Notes: generated by a model from the letters alone, not told the origin. 64,000 bases of DNA from Papilionanthe hookeriana x Papilionanthe teres (GCA_022702705.1 CM040429.1:5820073-5884072); one strand, 5' to 3'. Shown: positions 34,267-45,878, numbered from the stretch's first letter. Numbers and translations are program-made.

Positions 34267-36086
34267 GAGGAGGCCATGGTGGAGCTCTGGGTAAATCAGT
34301 GGGTGTGCTCACTTGCTTAGGTGGAGGGAAGAAGTGCCCAAGCATCCAATTGGGTTTGGCCACATTGTATGGACTCAATTTTGAGTTTTCCCCATGCTGG
34401 ACTTCTTTGTCATGGCCAATTCCGGTGACCTAAGGGGCGGGCCGGCCATGGTGAGGTCCTAATCCGGCCAGGGAGGTCAGGGCTTGAAATTGGTGTGGTC
34501 AATTGAGGTTGGCCATGTGTAAAGAGGATGAATTTAAATGGAAAGGGGGAAGGTGCCATTTTGGGTCAAATTGGGTTGATGCATGATTTGAGCTTGGTTC
34601 AAGTTTCCAGGTCTGATTTGGGCTAAGAAAAGCTCACTTGATTCAGCTTGATTAGTATGGAGGGGTCACCATCCAAGATGATTTGGCTAAACATGGGCAT
34701 GGTGTGACATTAAAGAGGTTAAAAAGCTTTATTAAGAGAGGTGGACAGTGGCTTCTCCATTAATCATTAATAGCTAGGTGACAAGCCCATGACTCTCATG
34801 GCTTGCATATGGCTCATCCATGGCTTCATGGCTCACCTATGGCTTGGGGATGACTTGGATTTATTTCATGAAAGGGTAATTTTGATTTATGTGGTATTTT
34901 TGTAAAGTTTGTCATGAGGCCAATTTTGGTTTGATTTAATCATGAAATTGAAACTTAGAGAATGATTTAATTGAAAAGATAATGAAAGGATGATTTTCAT
35001 GTGAGCTTTTAAATGGGTTCGGGCTAATTGAAGAGATTTAGGATTTTGAGCTTGAATTTGGGATTTTAAATTTAAATGGATTTGGGCTTGAGTTTGAGTG
35101 TGGCTTGGGCCATAATTTGGGTCAATCAAATGTTGCATTTGTTGTAGGAAGGTTTTATAAAAGGTTTAGAACAAATTTGGGGGGATTTTGAATCGAATTG
35201 AATGATCAATTGAGTGAAATTTGGTCATAGGGTTAATTTTTGGCGAATTGGGCTAAGTTGGGCTAATGTTAGATTAATGTTGAGTCAAGGACCAATTGAA
35301 TGTTGCAAAAAGTTTATGGGGAGTCAATTGAAGTTAGAATCTAATTTTGGGAAAATTGATTGACATTGGGCTTAATTGGGTGGATTTGGGTTAATTGGTC
35401 AAAATTGGGGGTTTTAGGATTTGTTTTAAATTGGGTTCAAATGTGTGTCAAGTTAAGTTTGAAATTGGGTCCAATCAGGTTTGAGCATGATTAATTTGAG
35501 CTTAGAATTGAAATTGAAGGAGATTGGGGTCAATTGGGTTAACATTAGGCTTGGGTTTGATGAAATTGGGCCCATAGATGCAAATTTAGGTTTTTTGATT
35601 ACATTGGGTGAAATTGACAAAATTTGGTCATGTGGTAGTTGAAAAAATTGAAATTAGGAATATTTGGAAGATTTTGGTATTTTTTTTGAGATTTTTTGGA
35701 ATTTTCAAAATTTTGGGCTAGGAATGGCATTTTGGTAATTTTGAGGGTTCTGGGGTAAGTGGTCAAAAGTCTGATTTAAAGGCTCGAGGTGGTTTAGAAA
35801 GAAATTTGGAGTAAAAAAAAAGTGTATGGGGTCATTTTTGATCAATGTAGAAGGTTTTATGAATCTCGAAACGTTTTTTAAGTATCAGTCATTTTTTGTG
35901 TCTTGGTGCCAAAAAACTATTCCGGATATATGGCAAGTTTACAATCAAAATTCTCAGTGCGACACAAGGAATATTTTGGTGTCATTTTCAGGACTGATTG
36001 GTGGCTTTAGAAATTTTTGGGAAATTTGGGCTAATGTGTAAGTAAGCCATGAAGCCATTTTAAACTCATAGGAGTCATATGAGGAC

Positions 36087-37994
36087 TGACACGCCTAAAA
36101 TATATACGGTTTTTACTATATAATTTTGCTCATTTTTATGACATTACACTTTAAAGGAAGATATTTTCTATGTTTTTTGGTTTTAGGTACAAGAAATGGT
36201 GATTGGAGAAAAAGAAGCAAAAACGGTGCAATTTGGAGCAAAAACGAGCAAGAAATCAAATTTTGGCCTAACACCTTTCGATAAGTCTTTCTATGTTTAA
36301 TCTCTTTTACACTTCTTGCATATTTTGAATGAGATTACACTTTAAAGAAAGGTTGTTTTTATGCTTATTTTGTATTTTTATCTGTTAAGAATGCAACGCA
36401 ACTGAAACGAGGCGAATTGGAGCTAAAACGGAGCCAAACGGAGCAATATGGTGGAAATGTGCAGAATAGGGCGCTGGCAGCGCCCTATCGGGCGCCGGCG
36501 GCGCCAGAAGCCTGAGACCACGAAAATAGGGCTCCAGCAGCGCCCTATTCAGCGTCGGCGGCGCTCCGGACGGTTGGGATGCGAAATTAGGCGGTTTTTG
36601 GCCAAATACATTGAACCTGGACGCTTTTTGGAAGGTTTCTTCATGCACCTCTTGGGAAATTCGTCCCTACACTATTTTAAACTGAATTTGAAGCCAAAAA
36701 AAGGAGAAGTTAGAGAAATGTAGAGAATGATTAGAGATCTTAGAATAGGAGTAAAAATGTAGATTTCTACCTTTTTGGAGAGATTGGTGAGGGGATTTTG
36801 AGAGAATTTGTAAGGGAATGTTCTAGCATTGCATTGATCGGCGGAAGACTTTGTGGGAGAGATTTTCATCTTCCTTTCAAGAGGAAAAAACTAAGTATTG
36901 TGTTCTTCATTATCTTATGATTTTGTAAATACTTATTTTGTGGATTTGCTTTGAAATGAGTATTTCCGTTGTGTGTTCTTCGTGGTTTGCGATGCCTTTC
37001 TCTTACTCTTTCTTCTTATTTGGAAATAGTGGCATGAGAAGATTATGTCATTGTTTCCATTCTATTTTTCTCTTGCAATGAGTAGGATTCATGTTTAGGA
37101 TATTGGGATGCATGCAAGAAGAAGTTTTAATTATAAATGTGATGGTTTTTACTTGCACTTCATTTACATTACAATAAGAGCCCATTGTAGTGTTAAAATT
37201 CGTTGTAATTGCATTGACCCGAAAGGACGGTGTAATTCTCGACAAAGTGGAACCACATTCAATGTCCGTGAATGAATTGCGTAGTTCATGGGGATTGAGT
37301 GCAAATAAATAGGGAAATATGGTTTCATGGGCGTCGAATTGGAGGTTTCAGGGTGACAGGCTGAGATCCCCAATTTGGTCCTAAGTTTGGTAACTAAAGC
37401 GAGGGTTAGCCTTCAGTTGAAGGGTGAGTGAGAGCTCCGTAGTGACAGCCAATATCCTCCCAGCCTAGCCTTAGATTTAGTGACTGAACTTAGGATATGT
37501 CAATGTTCTTTACATGCTTGTAAGAGGAGGTACTCTTTTGAGGGTAAAGAAGTATTTATGCTCCTATTTGGCACATGCAATATTTAATGCATCTCATTCC
37601 TTTACATTATCCAAATCATTACATGAGAATAGTAGTTTTTATTATCTCAAAATTCATCAAACCAATTTATCCAAAAAAGGGTTATCTTTAGAAGTAATAT
37701 TTGCATTTAGGAGTAGTTATTATCCTTACATATAATCATCTACATTTAGGAGTAGTTGTTATAAAAACCACTTATATCGACCTTCCAATCTAAGGCTGTT
37801 AGTAGTATACTAGAATTTGACTAAGGACCTTTTACCTCGCTTCCCTGTGGGATCGATAAACGGGACTCCATTAGAGCCCTGTATTACTTGATACGATACG
37901 TATACTTGCGTTTGAAATTGTGACTTTAAAAAATCATTATAAATATATAAATATGAGGTCATAAATTCTTGCATAATAAAAAAAAGTCGCATCA
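36087..37994 (+). repeat. Solo LTR, family Y (copy Y3), intact ends and TSD
   Basis: Starts TGACACGCC, ends GTCGCATCA, and is flanked by AGGAC on both sides (36,082-36,086 and 37,995-37,999). Length 1,908 bp. It contains two successive ATTACACTTTAAAG blocks at its start (a partial internal duplication near 36,145 and 36,330), a GC-rich hairpin-forming block AGGGCGCTGGCAGCGCCCT (36,468-36,486), and the conserved 3' portion TGTGGGATCGATAAACGGGA then CGTATACTTGCGTTTGAAA. No coding sequence. Confidence 0.9.
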
Positions 37995-38432
37995 AGGACT
38001 CATTTTCGACACTCAACATGTTATTCTTAACCCTCTTAGCCAGGGGCTAGGGGTTTGGGTCCACCCATGTGAGTCTTCCAAAGAATAAAGAGGTAAAATT
38101 AAGTGTAAGTGAGCTTAGGGTTTGGGGTGTGTGCCAAAGTGTAGTGTATGCAAGCTAACCTAACCAAGACTAGACCACCCAGGTTTAATCCCAAGGCTTG
38201 ACCATTCTTTGGGGGCTCATCCTTGACCTTCTAAACATTGGACTTAACCTTCCAAGTGGCTTGGAGGTTTATGACCATCCATGTGGAATCCCAAGGAGAG
38301 CTAGGAAGTGGCTTGAATTTCTAAGTAGTGGGTTTCATCTCTAGTCTTCTAGGATAGTCAAAGGAAAAATCCTATGGCTAGATCTTAAGCACTAAGAGAG
38401 AAGATTAGACCTCGCAAAAAATGAGGTCAACA

Positions 38433-38806
38433 GTTTATTTACAACAAGCATAACCTTTCTTCTAGTCACATCTAAACACAGTGATTATGGAACCATTACG
38501 TTCTTCAAGAAACTAAAAAAACAATTTAGGTTTTTTTAACTTGGCATCAAACATTTTATTTAAGATTTCTTGCAAACAATTAGTAAAATGAATAAAAAAT
38601 AGTCTAAGATATCAGGTTCTTACCACACGATGATCTGTTGCCAATATGGAGAGATCAGCGGTGATGGTTCTGACTTCATGAGGGGAGGGAGCCTATGGAG
38701 ATCAGCACGTGAGAGGAGGAGGGAAGTCGGACCTCGAAACATGAGGAGGGATGGTGCTTCGGTTTCAACAAGACCAAAAACCCTACGATTTTCGTCCGCT
38801 ACGTAG
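38433..38806. repeat. AB repeat, copy 1, right part
   Basis: Continues the AB repeat from 29,606; matches 46,441-46,900 except for a missing stretch of about 70 bp. It is cut off at ACGTAG (38,806) by LTR-X copy 2. The minus strand carries the frame TEAPSLLMFRGPTSLLLSRA, also present in the second AB copy. Confidence 0.85.
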
Positions 38807-39890
38807 TGTCGGTACATAGATGGTTTATATTTTGAAAATAGGACGTCCAGTAGAAGCTGTCAGTCGCCATAATCGAAATCCCGTCTCCCGCTTTGGAAGG
38901 ACTTCCAATTTATATATATAATATTAATTTGAAAAGATGATTTTAATTTTAAAATATGAAATCAAACTGATTTCATACCTTGGATAGTTTAAGTAAATGA
39001 GCACTCGTATCAAATTATGCATCTACCCCGAAGAACAGACGCATCACTTAACATAGAGACTCAGTTATATAAACTAATCAAATATGACATCCGTTTGGTC
39101 TGCGAAACCTGTTATGTTGACCGACAGGTTCCCCCACTTAATACAAAAAGGAATCAAATGGGGTTTATATTAATGTTGGGTTCGTTTAAGTTTCTTATAA
39201 GGGCAAGCCCCTATAGTTAATTACATCTTAGATAACCGAAGTCATCTAAGAAAACTTTCGATAAAAATCAGGAAAAGTATTTTTTTGTGACTTTAAAAGA
39301 CTCAAGGATTTTCAATGAAATTCTGATAATCGGAATCCAATAGGTGTGAAAGGCTCAAATTCTGGAACATTTGGTTTTAAGGAATCCAAAGACAAAGGAA
39401 CTAGGAGAAATCATGGATCCAAGAGGAGATCTTGGTGATTTTTCGATCTATCCTATTGTTTGGCTTCAATTTAGGAGAATTATTTATATTTCATCCTGCC
39501 AATTTTAATTAATTGGGCTTACACTCACTTTGACACCGGTTAAGTGAATAGCCAGGAAATTTGGAGGGTTTATGTCATATCTGATGACAACCTCGGAAAC
39601 CTAAAACGGGTTAGGGCTTATATTGCACTAGGTGCAAATGCCTACAAGTTGAGGTAAGGGTTTATGCTGCACTAAGTAAGCTACCTCGAAGCCCTATGGT
39701 TTGTTGTTTATTTTTAAGGAAATTTAAGCTGACGAAGATTTTTTTTGCTGTTGAAGATGGTCGTGCTGCCCACCGTGCTTGCTCCGAGCTCCTCATTGTA
39801 GCACGTTTAATTTAAAGAGGTGACAAATGAGGGGATGAGAGAAGTATCATGTTATAGAAAGTTGAAAATTGAGGTAACTTAATGTCTTAT

Positions 39891-40097
39891 TTAAAACAAA
39901 TGTTTAAGTTGATTATGGAGACACCGGTTAGGATCCCACGGTTCCCTCGTTCCTGTATCACCATTTTCATCGGATTCACTTAGTCCGGATGAATTTACTA
40001 AATCCAACTTAATGGATTTCATACTTTCATCCAGACCGCGGGAGACCTCGTTAGCAACACGTAGGTTACCTCCTCTGAGAAACTCCCGGTCATCCAA
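39891..40097 (-). other. Reading frame conserved between LTR-X copies (copy 2)
   Basis: Counterpart of 30,669-30,884: DDREFLRGGNLRVANEVS ... GLSESDEN ... EPWDPNR, about 68 codons. Same TTG-GAT opening and upstream TAA. Confidence 0.4.
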
Positions 40098-40344
40098 TAA
40101 GACATTTTAATTTAGTTTCACCTGTGATCCTTATTTTGCTTGTGATTAAATTTTGAGTTGTTTTATATTTTCAATGTTGTGGCGATGAATTTTTATTTTG
40201 TTGTTTTGATTTTAGTTTTAGTTTTGGTTTTAGTTTTGCGGCTATCATAAAGGTTTTGGTTATCATGCAGGGTGGCATTGTTATTTAACATGCGAGCTTA
40301 ACTAAACAAGAGGTACATGCAACAGTAAAGGGTATAGCAGCAGT

Positions 40345-40680
40345 AACAAGCAAGCTAAACTAAGCAGGTATATATGCTCTGAAAATTAAAGCAAGCAAAC
40401 TAAACTAAACAGGTGTATGTGCCGAAATTAAAGCAAGCAAACTAAACTAAACAGGTATGTATATACTGAAAAGTAAAGCAAGCAAACTAAACTATACAGG
40501 TATGTGCTGAAAAATAAAGCAAGTAAACTATACTAGATAGGTATGTATGTACTGAAAAGTAAAGCAAGCAAACTAAACTAAACAGGTATGTGCTGAAAAG
40601 CAAAGCAAGCAAATTATAGTAAACAAGTATGTATGTGCTGAAAAGTAAAGCAAGCAAACTAAACTAAACAAGTATGTATG
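40345..40680. repeat. Tandem repeat with alternating 41/45-bp units
   Basis: About seven units of the form AGCAAGCAAACTAAACTAAA + CAGGTATGTATGTACTGAAA + AGTAA. Units alternate between a longer form containing GTATGTATGT and a shorter one with GTATGTGC, giving an 86-bp higher-order period. It lies inside LTR-X copy 2. Confidence 0.8.
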
Positions 40681-40780
40681 GTAGGAAATCCGTAGGAATG
40701 TACAAAGAAAGGAAGAAAAAGTCCGAAAGGACCGTAAGCCCGATGGCGCGGAGGACTCGGAGTTGTGCTATATATCCCAA

Positions 40781-41031
40781 CCTTAGGTGTTAACTACTAG
40801 ACCGTCTTCCTATAGAGGGCAGTCCTAACTCGATCCAGACAGTCAACCGTGGACCTTTGTAAATTTTTCATTCATTTTAATTTAGATTTCATGCAAGTAA
40901 AAATGTATGGGTGAAAGGCTATTTTTTAGTGGGGTAGTTTTGTGTTTTAAAATGTATTTGTATATTTTGTAAAATAGTGTGATCCACAGGTTGACTACCC
41001 TAATCGAGTTAGGACTACTAGCAACCTAAGG
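40781..41031. repeat. Long inverted repeat inside LTR-X copy 2
   Basis: Left arm 40,781-40,853 (CCTTAGGT..., AGTCCTAACTCGAT, AGTCAACCGTGGA) pairs with right arm 40,983-41,031 (TCCACAGGTTGACT, ATCGAGTTAGGACT, ACCTAAGG). The 14-nt segment AGTCCTAACTCGAT is perfectly complementary. About 130 bp of AT-rich loop. Counterpart of 7,487-7,667. Confidence 0.8.
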
Positions 41032-41689
41032 GTGACGGTGGTAGATACCCCGAGGGTGGGTGAATAGTGTCGTGAATTCCTTCCTCTACCCTCTCCAGGG
41101 TCTCTGAGTCAGGAGGCACTATTCTAGGAATTCTCTCGTATCCTTCTCTGATGCAATGTCATTATCGTCCTCCCCCATCCATCCTATTTACAGTCTTGTT
41201 TGATGACTCCACATATAGCGGAAGGCTATACATGCGCACTTATGTGTCCTGCATAAGCATGTGACTTAGGCCAAGAAACAAGAAGAAACAAAGGATAGGG
41301 GATCAAGGAGAAGAAAATGGGAGAAAACAATCCACCTAACACAATGTCGTAAAAGATGTGGGTTGTTTCTCAAAATCGAAGAAAAACCAAAACACGTGTC
41401 AAAGCAGCTAAACATGGTGTAGAGAGGTAACGGTGAGACATGTGAAACAGGTAGGCTAAGCCCCTCCATCATGGTGCAAGGGGTCACCATAGAGTGTATT
41501 TGGTAAAGGAGTCAAACCTCTCCAAGATGGTGCAAAAGGTTGTAGTATGTTAGGTGAGAAAAAACAATGAATTCCTCCAACATGGTGCGAGGGGGAATCT
41601 GTCGTGGAAGGCAACAAGACCGAGCCCGCAAATGGCTAAGAACGAGTATGCAAAAGTCTTAAATCCTTTCACGTGTATAAGATCATAAC

Positions 41690-42360
41690 AAAGACGATGT
41701 CACAAGTAAGGTGATGTAGTGAGTGAAGTGGTGTAAGGATATAATGTGTAAAGTGATGTAGGATGTGAGATAGTGTGAGACATGAGGCAATGTGGCATGT
41801 AGGGTGATGTGGTGTAGGGATGTGAGCTAATGTAGTATATGATGTGATGTAGGGTAATGTAGTGTATGGGGTGATGTAGTGTAGGGATGTGAGATAACTT
41901 AGCATGTGAAGTGATGTGGTATGTAGGATAATATAGGGTAATGTAGCATGTGATGTGTAAAATGATGTAGCATGTGATGTGTAAAATGATATGAGAAGTG
42001 GAGCAATGAAGTATGTAAGGTAATGTAGGATGTAATGTAAAATGTAGGGTAGGAAATGTGGTAATGTAAGTGTAAGGAGTTAAAGTAATGTATGGTGTGT
42101 GATAATGTAGCATGTGAAGCAATTTAGGGTGTGTGATAATGTAGCATGTGAAGCAATTTAGGGTGTGATGTAATATGTGGAGTAGTGTAGGAAGTGAAGT
42201 AATGTGACATATGAGGTGGTGAGGTAATGTATCATATAGGGGTAATGTGGTGTAGAGTAATGTGGCGTAGTTATATAATGAATATGATGATGTAGGTTAT
42301 GTAGGATAATGTAGTGTATAGGATGTGGGTTGTATAAGTGGTGTAGTAATGTAAGGCAAA
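41690..42360. repeat. Minisatellite of (G)TGATGTAG / AATGTAGG words
   Basis: About 670 bp of plus-strand sequence composed of TGTAG-, ATGTGA- and AATGTAG-like words in irregular tandem order. The open frames on its minus strand (Leu/His/Thr/Tyr-rich) are artefacts of the low complexity. Confidence 0.85.
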
Positions 42361-42391
42361 AGAAGACGTTTAAAATGAAAACCAATTAACA

Positions 42392-42707
42392 ACGTAGGAT
42401 AATTACAAGGCCTGTGAGAACTATTTTTTATATAAAATAATTAACATTACTTAAATAATAACTGAAATTAATTACCAGAGGTAAAATACAAAAAAAAAGA
42501 AAAATAAAGATATCATCGTCCTAACTTTTAAAAATTAATATCAATTTCTATGTATTTACATATCTAACTAAACTTTGCATGTCACAAAATTACTTTATTA
42601 CCTTATAATACACATTCCTTCTTATCTCATAAGAAGTACCTCATTTTAACGTTTTAAAAAAATTATTTTCACAAAATTCATTATGAATGCCACATCTTTA
42701 ATGAAGA
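42392..42707. other. No gene seen; AT-rich, MITE-M-like fragment
   Basis: Sequence right of LTR-X copy 2. 42,545-42,620 holds a half arm of MITE-M (TTTCTATGTATTTACATATC). Confidence 0.5.
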
Positions 42708-42917
42708 TTTACATACATACCACTCAATTTCTATGTATTTGCATATCTAACAACCAAATTAATTTTTATATCCATTCCATGAAAATTGTGTAACTTTTTA
42801 AGAGTAAAAATAGCAATATTTTTTATGTGGTTCAGAAGATTTTGGTGCTATAAATATAAAAAGTAAAATTTATGTGTTAGATTTGTAAATATATAGTAGT
42901 TGGGAAGTACGTATGTC
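42708..42917. repeat. MITE-M copy
   Basis: Left arm TTTACATACATACCACTCAA at 42,709; right arm with ATTTGTAAATATATAGTAGT and a diverged end. Confidence 0.7.
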
Positions 42918-43004
42918 GGGTTTATTCATCAAGCTCATATGGCAAGTATCCTCAAGAACAATCAAATGTCGAAGTATCAACCATCATTAAAGAGATGCAT
43001 GATC

Positions 43005-43345
43005 GTGTTGGCTCGAATAAAATTCAATCTAAAATTTTAGCTCGTAGCTTGGCTCTTTTATTTCAATCCGATCTCATTCCGATCCAAAATACAAATTAAT
43101 TTTTGAGCTATTAACAATCTTCAAGCTAAATTCGCTAAATTCACAGCCCTAACATCACTTGGCTGTTAACGATCTGATTTTGAGCCGAGCTAGGGTTGGC
43201 TTGAATTCAGCTAGAAAAAATTTCGATTCAAAATTTTAGCTCGTAGCTTAGCTCATTTTTTACAATCCGATCTCGATCCGAGCTAAATTCAAATTAATTT
43301 CGAGAGATTAACAACATTCAATCAAAATTCACAAGTCAATTTATG
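43005..43345. repeat. Tandem dimer repeat, second locus
   Basis: Two units related to 17,485-17,812 (TGTTAACGATCTGATTTTGA; TTTTAGCTCGTAGCTTRGCT; TTCACAGCCCTAA). Confidence 0.65.
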
Positions 43346-44120
43346 AGCTATCTCACACCCACATGATCGTCGTCTTTCCTCAACATGCCATAGATAGATA
43401 CCTTATCGTAACTATAATCATTTAATAGAGGTGTGGATGAAATGAGATGGACCATCTTGGAATATGGAGAAGCGAATGGTACTCACTTTTTTATTTCTTC
43501 CCATGCTTTATGTCTTCCAATTTGTATTTAATCGTATTTTCTTCTCTATTTCTTTCATGGAATTAATTTACAATATATATATATATATATATGTCTTATA
43601 GTTTACTCTATGCTTTGATTTCTTGGACTTGTATATACACTCTCTTTGAACTAGGAATTAATCAAATTAAAATAAGTTGAGAACAATTTAAAGATATTTG
43701 ACCGACGTGTGGTTGTTTGTAAGCTTCAATACTTACGTCAATGTTTTTGTCTTTCACAAGTCAATCGTGTAATGGAACGGTCATTCCCGTATTCCTAAGA
43801 TTATAGCTACATGTATGAAGACAGGTTCAAGATCCTGAACATTTAGTATCTTAGGTTGAAAGTGAGTGACGACATTTTGGAGATTCTCGGTAGGTTCTTG
43901 TTGGATCTTCGTGTACATTTGAGAATTCTTTGATGGCTTATGTGCGCTAGCAAACTCAGCCACAAACTCTAGCTTAAATTTTTTAAAGGAGGTGACAACT
44001 CCTACTAGTAGGATGTTGAACCAACATACGGTTGATTCCTTTAATGTGATGAAAATAAACTACATTTTAAAGCGTCATTTATTTGGAGCAAACATACTTC
44101 TGACTCGAATGAAGTATGAG

Positions 44121-44159
<39 letters not shown>

Positions 44160-45647
44160 AAGATATATTAGAAATGATTTTATTGTAAATGCCTAGCATG
44201 ATAGTTATTGAATCTTAAACTATTCAAGAAATCATGCCCAAGAAGTACAGCATTTAGAAGAAGAGGAAAGCACGAGATAAACAAGAAATGAACCATAAAA
44301 TGAGAGCATGCAACCCTTTGTTCAAAAAATGATCCCCTATTAATAATTATACAAGATATTGAAAACATACAATTATATTTAAGCCCACTATTTCTGGAGG
44401 GGCCATAAGAGTATTAAGGTCTTTTATGCAATTTAGCTTTATAAATACATCTAATAACAAATTCATCGGTCAATCAAAAAGGCCTTCGCTGGTCTATACT
44501 AGATCGATTTGTTCAGCACTAGTGGGTCGAACAACATGAGAATCATATAGATGCTCTTCGGCAAAAGAATATAATAAATGTCATTATTCTTAAAAATATT
44601 TTAATTTTAGTGGAAGTCAAATGCTTTATAAACTTTTTCACTTCTTAATCCAAAGCTTTCTTGCCTTAACGAAGTGTTTGACTTGACTTATATCCTTTAA
44701 TATTTTTCCTTTATTTTTATTTTTCTGTTGAGAAAAATTTGCACGAAATTTATTTTATTTGTTTATTTCTAATATCATTATGACAATCCAAAATTAATAT
44801 TCTTAATAAATAATTTCCACCAAAGAAAATTTGACTTTATTTATTATTAATATGGAGATATTAATTTGTTCCAAGAAATTTCAAGGTTGTTGATATCTAT
44901 TTTTATATGGCATTTGGCCCTTTTGAAAGAGCAAAAATATTATAATTATTAGAAAAACTGAAAGCTGATGGAGTATGGTATGATATCAATATAATTAATG
45001 TGAAAAAAGAAACAAAAATTAGATAATTAAAAAGCATTTATAATTGATTTTAAAGTTTTAAATTTACTAAATACTTAAATTTTGTCATAATTATTTTTCT
45101 CCTATTATGTGTCAACATTTTGTAATAATGAAGTGTGCCTTGTTGAATACTTTAATGATGCATAATTTATTATAAATTTTAATTTTAAAAATATATTAAA
45201 TAAATAGCTTAAGTTTATTCTTTTTTTCTTCCATGCATTACTTGAATAACTTGAAACTTTACATTATTTTTTAAATTTCTCATTATATTCTATTTTCTAA
45301 GAATATTTATAATGTTGCATTTAAATTTTATGAAATAATCAATTTTATTGACTTCAAGCTAACACCTTTGATTTCTTCTTCATGTGCTTGCAAAATTATT
45401 AAATTCTATTATCATTCATTTATCTATAAAAAATGCTCAAAATGTTTTCTTATGAAGGATTCAGGTAAGCATGTTAGAAATATTTTTTTTTCTTACTTTC
45501 TACTTCAAAAGTTAGTCCATTTGAATGATATGTTATACACACACCTACAATCAATATATATTTATAAGTAAAATAATACAAAATTCCAACCCACATGATA
45601 TCAACTCACTTAACCTTCAATATATATAAGTTTTATAATTAAAACTC
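43346..45647. other. No gene seen; AT-rich with microsatellites
   Basis: No supportable gene. (TA)n at 43,573-43,592 and (GA)n with ATAG interruptions at 44,117-44,161. 44.6-45.4 kb is very AT-rich. Short open frames lack recognisable domains. Confidence 0.5.
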
Positions 45648-45654
45648 TATAAAA
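45648..45654 (+). promoter_or_regulatory. Putative TATA box
   Basis: CTATAAAAAGG lies 68 bp before the ATG at 45,716, an ordinary plant TATA-to-ATG spacing. Confidence 0.45.
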
Positions 45655-45715
45655 AGGGACGTAATCTCCAATATTTTAAGAACAAGCAAAACCTAATTAC
45701 GTAAGAAGAAAATAA

Positions 45716-45820
45716 ATGAAGTTCCCTCTCTCACTTATCGTTACTCTTCTCTTTTGCGCCTTCTTTCTCTCCCTATCTCCCCTCCCTTCCCATTCCCTCA
45801 ACCTAAACACCTCTACTTGA
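45716..45820 (+). pseudogene. Short secreted-type ORF, probable 5' stump of a gene
   Basis: The 34-codon ORF is almost wholly a signal peptide: Met-Lys-Phe, a long hydrophobic core (LSLIVTLLFCAFFLSL) and a Pro/Ser/His cleavage region. It has a TATA box at 45,648 and the purine-rich context AATAAATGA. After TGA at 45,818 a second frame continues open for about 20 residues until the AB repeat starts at 45,879. This suggests the first exon of a secreted-protein gene that was truncated and frameshifted by the insertion, although an independent small secreted peptide cannot be excluded. The family was not recognised. Confidence 0.4.
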
Positions 45821-45878
45821 ACCCAATAATCTTTTCTCAATTGTCTCAACTCTTTTTCCTTCCCCTCTAATCTCAACT

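Larger units (their letters stand above)
29607..38432 (-). repeat. LTR-X copy 1: very long solo LTR with 5-bp TSD
   Basis: Starts TGTCGG (29,607), ends GGTCAACA (38,432), and is flanked by GTTTA on both sides (29,602-29,606 and 38,433-38,437). The AB repeat reads through the two junctions exactly as in its uninterrupted copy at 46,440-46,450. The first 1.3 kb match LTR-X copies 2 and 3. Subtracting the nested Y3 solo LTR leaves about 6.9 kb. A minus-strand TATA box is at 34,259. No gag-pol sequence was found, so I read it as a solo LTR, possibly enlarged by further insertions. 34.4-35.8 kb is a G/T-rich stretch of GGGTTAATTGGGCTT-like words; 33.42-33.68 kb is a GC-rich patch with an ATTGG (CCAAT-type) box. 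Confidence 0.7.
38807..42391 (-). repeat. LTR-X copy 2: solo LTR of about 3.6 kb
   Basis: Starts TGTCGG (38,807), ends TTAACA (42,391), with ACGTAG on both sides (38,801-38,806 and 42,392-42,397). A 6-bp match is one base longer than the usual 5 bp for Ty3 integrases. The first 1.3 kb match LTR-X copy 1 and, more weakly, copy 3 (CCCGTCTCCCGCTTTGGAAG, TTTGGTCTGCGAAACC). It also contains a conserved frame, a higher-order tandem repeat, an inverted repeat and a TGTAG array, listed separately. Confidence 0.65.

Noticed and set aside
34887..35138. Gln/Asn-rich minus-strand frame of 83 codons
   Set aside because: Low-complexity translation of GGGTTAATTGGGCTT-like LTR DNA.
40345..40690. CRISPR-like array because of regular repeats
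   Set aside because: Units are contiguous with no unique spacers and lie in a plant LTR.
41669..42385. Overlapping minus-strand frames of 75-140 codons rich in His, Thr, Tyr and Leu
   Set aside because: They are translations of the TGTAG minisatellite; composition and frame openness follow from the repeat.
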